Positions 52,957 to 61,959 of a stretch of DNA of 64,000 nucleotides are shown here, in pieces. A model generated the notes under the pieces. The model saw only the letters and a program-made list of their open reading frames with translations. It ran no database searches and was not told the DNA's origin. This stretch comes from an uncultured Aquimarina sp. (GTDB taxonomy: Bacteria; Bacteroidota; Bacteroidia; Flavobacteriales; Flavobacteriaceae): contig CANMLL010000020.1 of the NCBI GenBank assembly GCA_947498775.1, positions 1-64,000 on the forward strand, read 5' to 3'. The stretch's first letter is position 1; every line of letters begins with the position of its first letter. The position numbers and the translations under genes are program-made.

Positions 52957-53424
52957 TTAGATTAGCTTTTTCAAAAATATCACCTTGTCATCGCCTCTAG
53001 CATAAAATTCTCTGATGATAGCTTCTTGAGTATAATTGCAGTTGTAATAGAATTCTCTGGTTAGTTTATATTCTAGAGTTCCTGAGGTTTCTACAATTAG
53101 AATTCTATTTCCTTTCTCTCTTAGCAAATTCTCTATGTAATTCATCATTTCTTTGCCTATTCCTTGGCCTTGTAAGTTCTTTTGAACTGCAATTGCATAA
53201 AGATTGTAAGTTCCTTCTGTGAGTCTTTCAGGAGCACAATAGCCCATAGATATTGGTGTTCCATTATCTATTGTTGTAAACCAAATATCTTTTGAAGAAG
53301 GGTTTGTTAAATAATCGGATATCATGTCATCCAACAATTCGGACGGGAATAATCCACTTGAGTCTAGGACTAATTTCAGAGATTCTATATCTTTTCTTTC
53401 GACTTTTCTAATTTTTCTTTTCAT
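52957..53424 (-). CDS. GNAT-family N-acetyltransferase
   Basis: 155 residues with the GNAT acetyl-CoA-binding motif A: LYAIAVQKNLQGQGIGKEMM near residue 85-105 (Q/RxxGxG/A as QGQGIG), preceded by the strand ISMGYCAP and followed by ILIVETSGTLEYKLTREFY. The acceptor is unknown. A -7 box (CAAAGGTA on plus, 53441-53448) lies just before the start, suggesting a separate transcript from the AraC gene further upstream. Confidence 0.85.
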   Translation of the reverse strand: MKRKIRKVERKDIESLKLVLDSSGLFPSELLDDMISDYLTNPSSKDIWFTTIDNGTPISMGYCAPERLTEGTYNLYAIAVQKNLQGQGIGKEMMNYIENLLREKGNRILIVETSGTLEYKLTREFYYNCNYTQEAIIREFYARGDDKVIFLKKLI

Positions 53425-53440
53425 TCTTAAAATTTGAGAA

Positions 53441-53448
53441 CAAAGGTA
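53441..53448 (-). promoter_or_regulatory. -7 box for the GNAT gene
   Basis: Minus-strand TACCTTTG, 17-24 bp upstream of the GNAT start, identical to the era -7 box. The -33 element is unclear. Confidence 0.35.
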
Positions 53449-53463
53449 TCACCATAAAGTTTT

Positions 53464-54177
53464 TTAAAATTGTAAGGTTCTGCTATTATATACTTTTGAT
53501 GGGTTAATCCCCAATATATTCTTAAATGCATTACTCAAGTGGGCTTGGTCAAAGAAACCGCTTTGAGATGAGGCCTCGGTTAAATTTATTCCTTCATTTA
53601 ATACAAGATGGATCGCTTTTTTTAATTTACTCCAAACAAAGTATTTTTTTATAGAAATTCCTATACTCTCTTTAAACAAATGTGATAATCTACTTTCAGA
53701 GAGAAACACTTTTGAAGTCAATGAAGCAATCATAGTATCATATTCTAAATCTTCATTTTCAAGAATTTTAATACATTTTTGGATCCTTTGATCTTCAATC
53801 TGCTTTAAATCTCTACTGGCTGCAAATAGTTCTATTTTCTTGAACAATTGAGAATTTTGAGTGTCATTTTTGTTGATAAACAAACCATTAACCAGTTGAA
53901 TTCCAAGCTGATTTAAAAAGGCGCTCAATAATTTATTATGGCTTTCTATCATTAATAGTTTTGCAGTACAATTTAGAGAAACTATTTCATGCTTTATGTT
54001 GGAATCAATGATTGCGAAAACTACATTTTCTTTTTTTTGATTGCTGGTTTTTAACGAAAAACTTCCGTTTAATGCAATAATGATTTCGACAACAGGGTGT
54101 GAATGATTATCCGAATTCAAATCAGCGATTTCGAATTTATAGGTTCCCTTTTTTATGTTGAAATCTAATACTTTCAT
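53464..54177 (-). CDS. AraC-family transcriptional regulator
   Basis: 237 residues. The N-terminal half looks like a cupin-type sensor (HSHPVVEIIIALNGSFSLKT). The C-terminal 100 residues hold the two helix-turn-helix motifs of AraC proteins: MIASLTSKVFLSESRLSHLF with KESIGISIKKY, then NLTEASSQSGFFDQAHLSNAF and NILGINPSKVY. Its targets may include the neighbouring GNAT or TPM genes, but no operator is visible. It is separated from both neighbours by short spacers and reads on the same strand. Confidence 0.88.
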   Translation of the reverse strand: MKVLDFNIKKGTYKFEIADLNSDNHSHPVVEIIIALNGSFSLKTSNQKKENVVFAIIDSNIKHEIVSLNCTAKLLMIESHNKLLSAFLNQLGIQLVNGLFINKNDTQNSQLFKKIELFAASRDLKQIEDQRIQKCIKILENEDLEYDTMIASLTSKVFLSESRLSHLFKESIGISIKKYFVWSKLKKAIHLVLNEGINLTEASSQSGFFDQAHLSNAFKNILGINPSKVYNSRTLQF

Positions 54178-54245
54178 TATGATCTTTGTACTTCATTTAA
54201 ATGGCCAAAATTGAATAGAAAGGAACTAACTAACCGCTACTGAAT

Positions 54246-55067
54246 CTACCAACTCCCGCCAGCACCGCCACCACCAAAGCCACCGCCACCAAAGCCGCCA
54301 CCGCCGAAACCACCACCAAAACCACCGCTGGATCCACCGCCAAAGCTGCCACCACCATAACTGCCACGACCCATATTGCTTAAGATAATAGCATCCAGTA
54401 GACTGCCTCTTCGGGATCTATTGCCACGATTTCCTCTACCATCATTGCCGTGATTGCTTTTAGAGAACGCTTTGATGATAATAATGAAGAAAATAAGTAA
54501 CAATACCAATTGCCCAATGGGAACGTCTTTTTTGTCTTTTGTTTTCCTGGCCCCTTTAAAAGTGCCATCTAATACTTGAAAAATAGCTGTGGTTCCTTTG
54601 TCTAATCCAACGTAAAAGCTTCCTTTTTTAAATTCGGGGGTAATGATTTGATCTATAATAGTTTTTGAAACAAAATCAGTTAGTTTTTCTTCAACTCCAT
54701 AACCTGTAGCGATCCAAATTTTGCGATCATTTTTGGCTACAAGAATAAAAACTCCGTTATCTTCCTTTTTTTGTCCAATACCCCATTCATGAGCCCATTC
54801 TGCGGCATATAACCCTATGTTTTCCCCTTGCAACGAATTGATAGTCGCGATTACAATTTGAGTTGAGGTGGTATCTGCGTAGCGAATCAATTTTTGCTCT
54901 AATCTTTGAGCTTCAGAACCAGAAAACATACTGGCCTCGTCATAGACCGCAGTTTCTAATTTTGGTTTAGGAGGAATAGCTCGTTGTGCAAAAACTTGGA
55001 GTGTTGAGATAAAAAATATTCCCAGAACAACGAGTATGGATGATTTGTGTTGTGGTATATTCTTCAT
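54246..55067 (-). CDS. TPM-domain membrane protein with glycine-rich tail
   Basis: 273 residues: signal peptide or N-terminal helix (SSILVVLGIFFISTLQVFAQ), a TPM domain (about 35-165: YDEASMFSGSEAQRLEQKL, GIGQKKEDNGVFILVAKNDR, ATGYGVEEKLTD), a transmembrane helix (about 187-203, LVLLLIFFIIII) and a tail of some 40 residues that is nearly all Gly with Ser and Phe. This is the common YgcG-like layout. Such proteins are linked to membrane stress or photosystem repair in other groups; the bacterial role is unclear. It starts at the base after the preceding TPM gene's stop and belongs to the LemA-TPM-TPM unit. Confidence 0.88.
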   Translation of the reverse strand: MKNIPQHKSSILVVLGIFFISTLQVFAQRAIPPKPKLETAVYDEASMFSGSEAQRLEQKLIRYADTTSTQIVIATINSLQGENIGLYAAEWAHEWGIGQKKEDNGVFILVAKNDRKIWIATGYGVEEKLTDFVSKTIIDQIITPEFKKGSFYVGLDKGTTAIFQVLDGTFKGARKTKDKKDVPIGQLVLLLIFFIIIIKAFSKSNHGNDGRGNRGNRSRRGSLLDAIILSNMGRGSYGGGSFGGGSSGGFGGGFGGGGFGGGGFGGGGAGGSW

Positions 55068-55505
55068 TTATCCTTTTGAGATTTCGTCTGATAATTCGTT
55101 TGATCCAGTATGATCCCACGGAAAATATTTTTGCAATTGCGCTCCTGCCATGAGAACTCCATCAATCAACCCTTGTGTAAAATCTCCTTTTTTGAATTGA
55201 TTAAGAATTACATCTTTGGTGCTGTCCCAAAAATCATCAGCAACAACATCGTTGATTCCCTGATCACCATAAATTGCAAATCTATGATCATCTACGGCAA
55301 CATAAATCAATACACCATTATGCTGCACAGTATTATCCATCTTCAAAAAGTGAAAAACCTCTCTAGTTCGATCCAGTACATCCAGATCGGTGTGTTTTTC
55401 AATATGAATACGAATCTCTCCCGAGGTGGTGTTCTCGGCACGTCTAATCGCAGCAACTATTTGCTGTTCTTGTTCCTGGGTAAGAAAATCTTCAACTTTG
55501 GACAT
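55068..55505 (-). CDS. Soluble TPM-domain protein
   Basis: 145 residues made up almost entirely of a TPM domain (EQEQQIVAAIRRAENTTSGE, HIEKHTDLDVLDR, VLIYVAVDDHRFAIYGDQGI). It has no signal peptide or membrane helix, so it probably works at the cytoplasmic side. It overlaps the lemA stop by one base and abuts the second TPM gene, a conserved trio in Bacteroidota. Confidence 0.88.
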   Translation of the reverse strand: MSKVEDFLTQEQEQQIVAAIRRAENTTSGEIRIHIEKHTDLDVLDRTREVFHFLKMDNTVQHNGVLIYVAVDDHRFAIYGDQGINDVVADDFWDSTKDVILNQFKKGDFTQGLIDGVLMAGAQLQKYFPWDHTGSNELSDEISKG

Positions 55506-56116
55506 TACTTAAAATCAAAATCTACATCTGGTGCTTTCTCTACACCTTCATCACCTTCAAATCTGGTCATTTCATCAAAACCTAGCATTCCCGCAAATAA
55601 TGAATTCGGAAGTACTTTGATATGCTTGTTATAAACGCCAACTTGCTCGTTAAATCGGTTGCGCTCTACATTAATACGATTTTCTGTTCCTTCTAGCTGG
55701 GTTTGTAGATTTAGAAAGTTTTGATTTGCTTTCAGATCGGGATAACGCTCTACAGTTACCAATAAACGAGATAGAGCCGATGATAATCCGCTTTGTGCTT
55801 GCTGAAACTGAGCCATCTGATCGGGAGTAATATTGCTAGGATCAATATTTACTGAAGTAGCTTTGGATCTGGCTTCAATAACATCTTTTAAGGTAGAGCG
55901 TTCAAAATCTGCTGCTCCCTGTACTGTTTTTACCAAATTTCCGATAAGATCACTGCGCCTTTGGTACGCACTTTCTACATTGGACCAAGCGGTTTTGGCA
56001 TCCTCTTGTAAGACTACAGCTTTGTTGTTAAAGCGATATGCCATCATGGCACCAATCACTACAATTACTACAATAATTCCCAGGCATCCTAATCCTGCAA
56101 AAAGTCCTTTTTTCAT
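55505..56116 (-). CDS. lemA: LemA family membrane protein
   Basis: 203 residues with an N-terminal transmembrane helix (LGCLGIIVVIVVIGAMMAY) and the LemA helical bundle: VLQEDAKTAWSNVESAYQRR, DLIGNLVKTVQGAADFE, RYPDLKANQNFLNLQTQLEG, ENRINVERNRFNE. First gene of the LemA-TPM-TPM unit. LemA proteins are membrane-anchored with most of the mass on one side; the function is not settled. Confidence 0.93.
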   Translation of the reverse strand: MKKGLFAGLGCLGIIVVIVVIGAMMAYRFNNKAVVLQEDAKTAWSNVESAYQRRSDLIGNLVKTVQGAADFERSTLKDVIEARSKATSVNIDPSNITPDQMAQFQQAQSGLSSALSRLLVTVERYPDLKANQNFLNLQTQLEGTENRINVERNRFNEQVGVYNKHIKVLPNSLFAGMLGFDEMTRFEGDEGVEKAPDVDFDFK

Positions 56117-56211
56117 TTAAATAGTATTATTTTTCAAAGTATTCTATTTGATTAGTCTACAATTATTGAATTTTGTTTCAAATTGTGAAGTGAAATTTTA
56201 AGAAAATAAGG

Positions 56212-56541
56212 TTATAGTTGTTCTTTAATTTTAATCAACTGTCCTTTTATAGATTCCAGTTTACGTATAATATCGAAACTATCCAACGCTTCTTGTTTTT
56301 GCTCTTTAAGATGGATTTTGGCACCTTCTAGCGTGAATCCTCGTTCTTTTACCAAATGATAGATTAATTCGAGGTTTTTAATATCCTCTGGCGTAAATTT
56401 TCTATTGCCTTTGGCGTTTTTCTTTGGTTTTAAGATATCAAATTCTTTTTCCCAAAAGCGAATCAAAGAGGTATTCACATCAAAAGCCTCGGCAACTTCG
56501 CCAATGCCATAATACATCTTTTTTGGTAAGTCTACATACAT
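56212..56541 (-). CDS. MerR-family transcriptional regulator
   Basis: 109 residues with the MerR winged helix at about 10-75 (YGIGEVAEAFDVNTSLIRFW, EKEFDILKPKKNAKGNRKFT, LIYHLVKERGFTLEGAK) and a short coiled-coil dimer helix. It has no effector-binding domain, so it belongs to the small MerR type common in this phylum. It starts two bases after the CapA stop and is the last gene of the M23-CapA-MerR group. Confidence 0.88.
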   Translation of the reverse strand: MYVDLPKKMYYGIGEVAEAFDVNTSLIRFWEKEFDILKPKKNAKGNRKFTPEDIKNLELIYHLVKERGFTLEGAKIHLKEQKQEALDSFDIIRKLESIKGQLIKIKEQL

Positions 56542-56543
56542 AA

Positions 56544-57650
56544 TTACTCTTTTTGTTGTGTAAAACTTCCGTCTTCCTCAAAAATAAGTTTACTCTCCGG
56601 AAAATCTGCGTTGGTTAATTTTTTTATTTCCTTCAGCGCCCTTTTTTTCTCGTCTATAAAAGGATATACTTCGTCTATCTGTTTGGCAGAATGAAGCTTG
56701 CCTTGTATAAAATCTCCTTCAAGATCAATGTTTATTTCGGCAATCGGAGCATACCCTTTAATTCCATCCAAGTTAAATCTCGAATAGGTGCAAAAGTTGC
56801 CTAAACTATAGGCGATAAATTTGTTTTTATATACTTCAAAAGCTCTGGAAACATGTGGCCCATGGCCAAGTACCATATCGGCACCTGCATCAATCATGGT
56901 GTGTGCAAAAAGATATACGTTACCACGATCTTCGCCATAAAACCGTTCGGTTTTTCTGGTTACATGTGTATGTTTAAGGCCTTCGGCCCCTCCATGAAAA
57001 GAAACAATCACTATATCTGCTTTTTCTTTAAGTTCGGCTACAATCTTTTTTGCATTGGTCAAGTTATGAATTTTTATACAATCTTTATTGGGTGCAAATG
57101 CACAAAATCCATATTTGATGCCATCTTTTTCAAAAATTGTCGAAGGTTGTGCAAATATACCTGCATAGGCAATGTTGTGTTTTTCTAGAGTTTTAGAGGT
57201 GTTTTTAATTCCAATTTCGCCAAAATCACCAATGTGATTATTTGCAATACTCATTACATCAAAACCAGTTTCTTCGAGATACTTTCCGTAAGATTCTGGA
57301 GATCTGAAGGAATAACATTTTGATGGATCAGAACATCTTTTTGCATTTTCACCTTCATCGGTAAGCGTACCTTCTAGGTTGCCAAATAAGATATCTGCTT
57401 GGGTTAAAATACTATTTATGTCATCAAAAGGGCCTTTGACAGAGGGAGGTAAATAGCTGTCATTGGGAAAATTAGTTCCCATCATGATATCCCCAACGGC
57501 CATAATCTTAATTTGAGTGGGTTTTGAAAACTTTTTTTGAATATCCTGTACTGCAACGTACATAGAATCGATTACCTCTTTTGAATATTTTTGGGCCTGT
57601 ATGTTAGCACTGAAACCAAAAATAATAACAAGAAGAAGTATTTTACGCAT
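56544..57650 (-). CDS. CapA-family (poly-gamma-glutamate capsule-type) metallophosphatase-like protein
   Basis: 368 residues with a signal peptide ending SANIQA. The PGA_cap domain spans about residues 45-300 with the metallophosphoesterase-like motifs AVGDIMMGTNFP, GNLEGTLT, SIANNHIGDFGE, VSFHGGAEG and GHGPHVSRAFE, so metal binding is expected. Family members are annotated with capsule polymer synthesis, but many with no cap operon are phosphatases of unknown substrate, which is likely here because no other cap genes are near. It lies six bases after the M23 peptidase. Confidence 0.88.
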   Translation of the reverse strand: MRKILLLVIIFGFSANIQAQKYSKEVIDSMYVAVQDIQKKFSKPTQIKIMAVGDIMMGTNFPNDSYLPPSVKGPFDDINSILTQADILFGNLEGTLTDEGENAKRCSDPSKCYSFRSPESYGKYLEETGFDVMSIANNHIGDFGEIGIKNTSKTLEKHNIAYAGIFAQPSTIFEKDGIKYGFCAFAPNKDCIKIHNLTNAKKIVAELKEKADIVIVSFHGGAEGLKHTHVTRKTERFYGEDRGNVYLFAHTMIDAGADMVLGHGPHVSRAFEVYKNKFIAYSLGNFCTYSRFNLDGIKGYAPIAEINIDLEGDFIQGKLHSAKQIDEVYPFIDEKKRALKEIKKLTNADFPESKLIFEEDGSFTQQKE

Positions 57651-57656
57651 CAGTAA

Positions 57657-58634
57657 TTAATCTAAAGATTCGTTGATAAGATTAGAAGCTTTAAGCATTT
57701 TATCAAACTCTTCGGGAGTTAAACTTCCGTAGTAAAAATTTCTTGGATTAATTTTTTTACCATCTTTGAAAATTTCATAATGAAGATGTGGGGCTACAGA
57801 CCGTCCGGTACTACCTACATATCCTATGATGTCTCCACGCTTTACTTTTTGACCTTTCTTAACTTTGTATTTACTTAGGTGAGCGTATAGACTTACATAG
57901 TTAAAACCATGATCAATACGTATGTGTCTTCCATACCCGGTAGAATTAGCATCGGCACGTGTCACTACACCATTTCCAGAAGCATAGACGGGTGTTCCGG
58001 TTGCTGCCGAGAAATCCATTCCATAATGAAATTTCCTGGCTTTAGTAAACGGGTCACTTCTCCAACCGTAACCAGAGGCCATCCTCCTTAGGTCAGAATT
58101 TTGTATCGGTTGAATAGCAGGAATAGTAGCTAATAACTCTTCTTTCTGTTCTGCCAAATCGGCAATCTCATCAAGGGATTTTGATTGTACAACTATTTGT
58201 TTGGTAAGCTTATCTATGCGTTCACTACTCTCAACAATCATTGCTGAGTTGTCAAAACCTTCTAGATTTTTATAGCGATTTACTCCACCAAAACCTGCAT
58301 TGCGCAATTCATCTGGTATGGGATTTGCTCCAAAATAAAGACGATATATATTATCATCACGTTCGGCAATTTCTTGTAGAATATTTTCGTCACGTTCTAA
58401 TCTTTTGTTCATCAGATCGTATTGCAACTGCATGTTTTCAAGCTCTCTTCGATATGTTTTCTCTTTTGGAGTTTCTAACTGAGGAATATTTAAATATACC
58501 AACAGAAGAATGAAACCAGCAAGAAATGCCCCAATGACTCCCAGTGCTGCGATACCAAATTTGCGCCCTTTCTTCTGCTCTATTCTGCGATAAGAAAGCG
58601 TGTCACTATCATAGTAATATTTAACCTTTGACAT
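57657..58634 (-). CDS. Membrane-anchored M23 (LytM-type) metallopeptidase
   Basis: 325 residues: one transmembrane helix at about 29-48 (LGVIGAFLAGFILLLVYL), a coiled-coil linker at about 55-185, then the M23 domain with the zinc ligands in HYGMD (about residue 204) and HLHYE at 283-287, plus SLYAHLSKYKVKKGQKV. It should cut peptide cross-links in peptidoglycan or activate amidases during growth or division. All ligands are present, so it is likely active. It is followed directly by the CapA and MerR genes; divergent from alaS. Confidence 0.92.
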   Translation of the reverse strand: MSKVKYYYDSDTLSYRRIEQKKGRKFGIAALGVIGAFLAGFILLLVYLNIPQLETPKEKTYRRELENMQLQYDLMNKRLERDENILQEIAERDDNIYRLYFGANPIPDELRNAGFGGVNRYKNLEGFDNSAMIVESSERIDKLTKQIVVQSKSLDEIADLAEQKEELLATIPAIQPIQNSDLRRMASGYGWRSDPFTKARKFHYGMDFSAATGTPVYASGNGVVTRADANSTGYGRHIRIDHGFNYVSLYAHLSKYKVKKGQKVKRGDIIGYVGSTGRSVAPHLHYEIFKDGKKINPRNFYYGSLTPEEFDKMLKASNLINESLD

Positions 58635-58657
58635 AATCTAAAATATGCTATTTTTGC
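58628..58657 (+). promoter_or_regulatory. Promoter of alaS
   Basis: TTG at 58628-58630, 19 bp spacer, TATTTTTG at 58650-58657: both elements of the flavobacterial TTG/TAnnTTTG promoter are present. Transcription would start near 58664, giving a leader of about 170 bases. It partly overlaps the start of the divergent M23 gene. Confidence 0.55.
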
Positions 58658-58702
58658 AGGATATCAACCAAAAAAGTCTTGTTTTATACTAAGACCAGGC
58701 AA

Positions 58703-58710
58703 CAAATATA
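58703..58710 (-). promoter_or_regulatory. Possible -7 box for the M23 operon
   Basis: Minus-strand TATATTTG fits TAnnTTTG, about 70 bp upstream of the M23 start. The -33 element is absent at normal spacing. Confidence 0.3.
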
Positions 58711-58833
58711 GTAAAATGTAGCAAAGTGTAGAAAAAACTTACAAATATTGAAAAAATATCTGTATGTTATTTTGAATGTATAATGTTGATTGTTAGTTTA
58801 ATATGTAATTTTTTTTGAATAAATAATAAGCTT

Positions 58834-61467
58834 GTGAAATCCCAAGAAATCAGAAATCAATTTTTAGAGTTTTTTAAATCCAAAAGACATCAGATCGTAG
58901 CATCGGCACCAATGGTAATTAAAGATGATCCCACATTGATGTTTACCAACGCAGGGATGAACCAGTTCAAAGAATTCTTTTTGGGTAATGGTACTCCAAA
59001 AAGCAATCGCATATCAGATACTCAAAAATGTTTACGAGTAAGCGGTAAACATAATGATCTTGAAGAGGTTGGTATGGATACCTATCACCATACCATGTTT
59101 GAAATGTTAGGAAACTGGAGTTTTGGGGATTACTTCAAAAAAGAAGCCATTCAATGGGCTTGGGAGCTCCTTACTGATGTATATGGCATTAATAAGGACA
59201 TACTATACGTGTCGGTTTTTGAAGGAGCCAAGGATGAAAACCTGGAGATGGACCAGGAGGCGTATGATTTATGGAAAGAAATTGTGCCCCATGACCGAAT
59301 TATTATGGGTAATAAGGCAGATAATTTTTGGGAAATGGGAGATCAGGGACCTTGCGGGCCATGTTCCGAAATTCATGTAGATATTCGTTCTGAGGAAGAA
59401 AAGGCAAAAACTCCCGGTCGAGACTTGGTCAATGCCGATCATCCGCAGGTGGTAGAGATCTGGAACCTTGTTTTTATGCAATATAACCGAAAAGCGAATG
59501 GTTCTCTTGAGAAGTTACCTGCGCAGCATGTGGACACCGGTATGGGGTTTGAACGTTTGTGTATGGTATTGCAAGGTGTAAAATCAAATTATGATACCGA
59601 TGTATTTACTCCGCTAATTCGAGAAATCGAAACGATTACCAATTCTACATATGATAAAGATAGCTTGCCAACCGACAATGATGGTAAAGTAAGTGTAGCT
59701 ATTCGTGTTATTGCAGATCACATAAGAGCGGTTTCTTTTTCAATTGCCGATGGCCAGTTACCAAGCAATACAGGCGCGGGATACGTGATTAGAAGAATTT
59801 TACGAAGAGCTATACGCTATGGGTTTACTTTTTTGAATACCAAAGAACCTTTTATCTATAAGCTCGTGGTTACCTTGGTTAAGCAGATGGGTAGCGCGTT
59901 TCCAGAACTGAAATCACAAAAAAACTTGATTGTAAATGTAATCAAAGAAGAAGAACAATCCTTTTTAAGAACATTAGATCAGGGACTGGCTCTTTTGGAT
60001 ACCGTGATCAAAAATACCAAGGGTAAGGTGGTTTCAGGCGAGAAGGCATTTGAGCTGTATGATACCTTTGGGTTTCCAATCGATCTTACAGCTTTGATCT
60101 TAAGTGAGCAAGGATATGAATTGGATGAAAAGGGGTTTGAGGTTGAACTTCAAAAACAAAAAGAAAGGTCCAGAGCGGCTTCTCAAGTTTCTACAGGTGA
60201 TTGGAACGAGTTGACTAAAGATATTTCTGAAGGATTTATTGGGTATGATAACCTTTCTGCAGATGTTAAAATAACGCGATACCGAAAAGTTAGTAGTAAA
60301 AAAGAAGGCGAATTGTACCAGTTGGTTTTTAATAAAACACCCTTTTATCCAGAAGGAGGAGGTCAAGTAGGTGATAAAGGATATCTTGAAGCTTCCAATG
60401 GAGATGTGGTGTATATTGTTGATACCAAAAAAGAAAATAATTTAATTGTTCATTTTTCGAAAACCCTTCCTAAAAAGATAGAAGGACAACTTAAAGCAGT
60501 GGTAGATGGTAAACAACGTGCCAGAACTGCTTCAAACCATACGGCTACTCACTTATTACATCAGGCACTTCGGTCTATTTTAGGAACGCATGTAGAGCAA
60601 AAAGGATCTATGGTGCATAGTGGGAATTTAAGATTCGATTTTTCGCATTTTGCAAAGGTAAGTCATGAAGAGTTAAGAGAAGTCGAAAATTTTGTAAATG
60701 CAAGAATTCGAGAAAATCTTCCTTTAGAAGAACGTAATGGTATTTCGTATGATCAGGCGATTGCCGATGGGGCTATTGCACTTTTTGGTGAAAAATACGG
60801 AGACTCTGTGAGAGCCATACGATTTGGTGAATCTATGGAATTGTGCGGAGGAACCCATGTACAGAATACACAGGATATTTGGCATTTCAAAATCACTTCG
60901 GAAAGTGCAATTGCGGCGGGAGTGAGACGTATTGAAGCGATTACAAGCGATGCGGCAAAAGAGTATTTTACCACACAGTCTGAAGCTTTTAATGAAGTGA
61001 AATTGGTACTTAAGAATGTGAAAGATCCCGTAAAAGCAATAACGTCTTTGCAGGAAGAAAATGCAAATCTTAAAAAACAAATAGAAGTACTTCTGAAAGA
61101 CAAAGCCAAAAACCTGAAAAGTGATTTTAAATCTGAATTTGAAGAAATTGCAGGGATTAACTTTTTGGCAAAGAAAGTAGATCTTGATGCATCCGGAATT
61201 AAAGATTTGTGTTTCGAATTAGGAGGCGAAGTTGAAAATATCGTAGTGGTATTTGGAGCCGAACAAAATGGAAAAGCATTACTGTCGTGTTATGTTTCTA
61301 AAAATTTGGTTGCCGAAAAAGAACTGAATGCAGGTCAAATAGTTCGAGAACTCGGTAAGTATATCCAAGGTGGTGGTGGGGGACAACCATTCTTTGCTAC
61401 CGCAGGAGGTAAAAATCCAGCAGGTATTGAAGAGGCCTTGCAGAATGCAAAACAGTATTTGAAGTAG
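58834..61467 (+). CDS. alaS: Alanyl-tRNA synthetase
   Basis: 877 residues, standard for AlaRS, starting at GTG (58834). The class II catalytic core shows LMFTNAGMNQFKEFFLG, TYHHTMFEMLGNWSFGDYF and AGYVIRRILRRAIRYG. The editing domain has HTATH at 569-573 and CGGTH at 671-675, the zinc-binding residues that clear Ser- and Gly-mischarged tRNA. The C-Ala domain ends in IQGGGGGQPFFATAGG. Its own promoter lies about 180 bp upstream with a long leader that shows no obvious T-box or other riboswitch. A GxxExxY gene in a repeat-like context follows. Confidence 0.97.
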   Translation: MKSQEIRNQFLEFFKSKRHQIVASAPMVIKDDPTLMFTNAGMNQFKEFFLGNGTPKSNRISDTQKCLRVSGKHNDLEEVGMDTYHHTMFEMLGNWSFGDYFKKEAIQWAWELLTDVYGINKDILYVSVFEGAKDENLEMDQEAYDLWKEIVPHDRIIMGNKADNFWEMGDQGPCGPCSEIHVDIRSEEEKAKTPGRDLVNADHPQVVEIWNLVFMQYNRKANGSLEKLPAQHVDTGMGFERLCMVLQGVKSNYDTDVFTPLIREIETITNSTYDKDSLPTDNDGKVSVAIRVIADHIRAVSFSIADGQLPSNTGAGYVIRRILRRAIRYGFTFLNTKEPFIYKLVVTLVKQMGSAFPELKSQKNLIVNVIKEEEQSFLRTLDQGLALLDTVIKNTKGKVVSGEKAFELYDTFGFPIDLTALILSEQGYELDEKGFEVELQKQKERSRAASQVSTGDWNELTKDISEGFIGYDNLSADVKITRYRKVSSKKEGELYQLVFNKTPFYPEGGGQVGDKGYLEASNGDVVYIVDTKKENNLIVHFSKTLPKKIEGQLKAVVDGKQRARTASNHTATHLLHQALRSILGTHVEQKGSMVHSGNLRFDFSHFAKVSHEELREVENFVNARIRENLPLEERNGISYDQAIADGAIALFGEKYGDSVRAIRFGESMELCGGTHVQNTQDIWHFKITSESAIAAGVRRIEAITSDAAKEYFTTQSEAFNEVKLVLKNVKDPVKAITSLQEENANLKKQIEVLLKDKAKNLKSDFKSEFEEIAGINFLAKKVDLDASGIKDLCFELGGEVENIVVVFGAEQNGKALLSCYVSKNLVAEKELNAGQIVRELGKYIQGGGGGQPFFATAGGKNPAGIEEALQNAKQYLK

Positions 61468-61470
61468 GAT

Positions 61471-61950
61471 TCACGCAAAGCTGCCGAGATGCAAAGAAGT
61501 ACAGAGAGTATAGATGAAGAATTGTTTGAAAATGAAATAGCAAGCATTATTGTTGATTGTTCTTATCATATTCATGTAGAACTAGGTCCTGGACTTTTTG
61601 AGTCGGTATACGAAGAGATAATGTTTCATGAGTTGACTTCAATCGGTTTGAAAGTCGAAAGACAAAAAGCTTTACCTGTTATTTGGAAGGGAAAAAAAAT
61701 GGATATGGGTTTTCGAACTGATTTAATCGTTGAAAATAAAGTAATAGTTGAGTTAAAATCTGTCGAACAAATTGCTCCCGTTCATTCAAAACAACTACTT
61801 ACATATCTTAAGTTGACAGGAATGAAACTAGGATTGTTGATTAATTTTAATAGCCCATTAATAAAGACGGGTATCACAAGAATAGTCAATGGATTGTAAA
61901 ATTAATCAAACTAAAAGATTAAAAACTTTGAGCCTTTGCGTCTCTGCGTG
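61471..61950. repeat. Imperfect inverted repeat flanking the GxxExxY gene
   Basis: TCACGCAAAG then GATGCAAAG (about 61471-61497) on the left, and on the right CTTTGAGCCTTTGCG with TCTCTGCGTGA (about 61926-61951). The reverse complement of the right side reads TCACGCAGAGACGCAAAG. The match is partial (7-8 bp blocks). Such CACGCAGAGACGCAAAG-type sequences are a frequent companion of GxxExxY genes, in my recollection. Confidence 0.45.
61489..61899 (+). CDS. GxxExxY protein
   Basis: 136 residues with the family core HVELGPGLFESVYEEIMFHEL (GLFESVY is the GxxExxY signature) and the following IWKGKKMDMGFRTDLIVEN and VIVELKSVEQIAPVHSKQLL, which resembles a PD-(D/E)XK nuclease core (D in RTDL, then E-x-K in VELKS). 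The function is unknown; a nuclease-like role is suggested from the fold. It starts at an ATG within a flanking repeat and is only 21 bp after alaS, which suggests the gene and its repeats were inserted as a cassette. Confidence 0.85.
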   Translation: MQRSTESIDEELFENEIASIIVDCSYHIHVELGPGLFESVYEEIMFHELTSIGLKVERQKALPVIWKGKKMDMGFRTDLIVENKVIVELKSVEQIAPVHSKQLLTYLKLTGMKLGLLINFNSPLIKTGITRIVNGL

Positions 61951-61959
61951 ATATTATTT

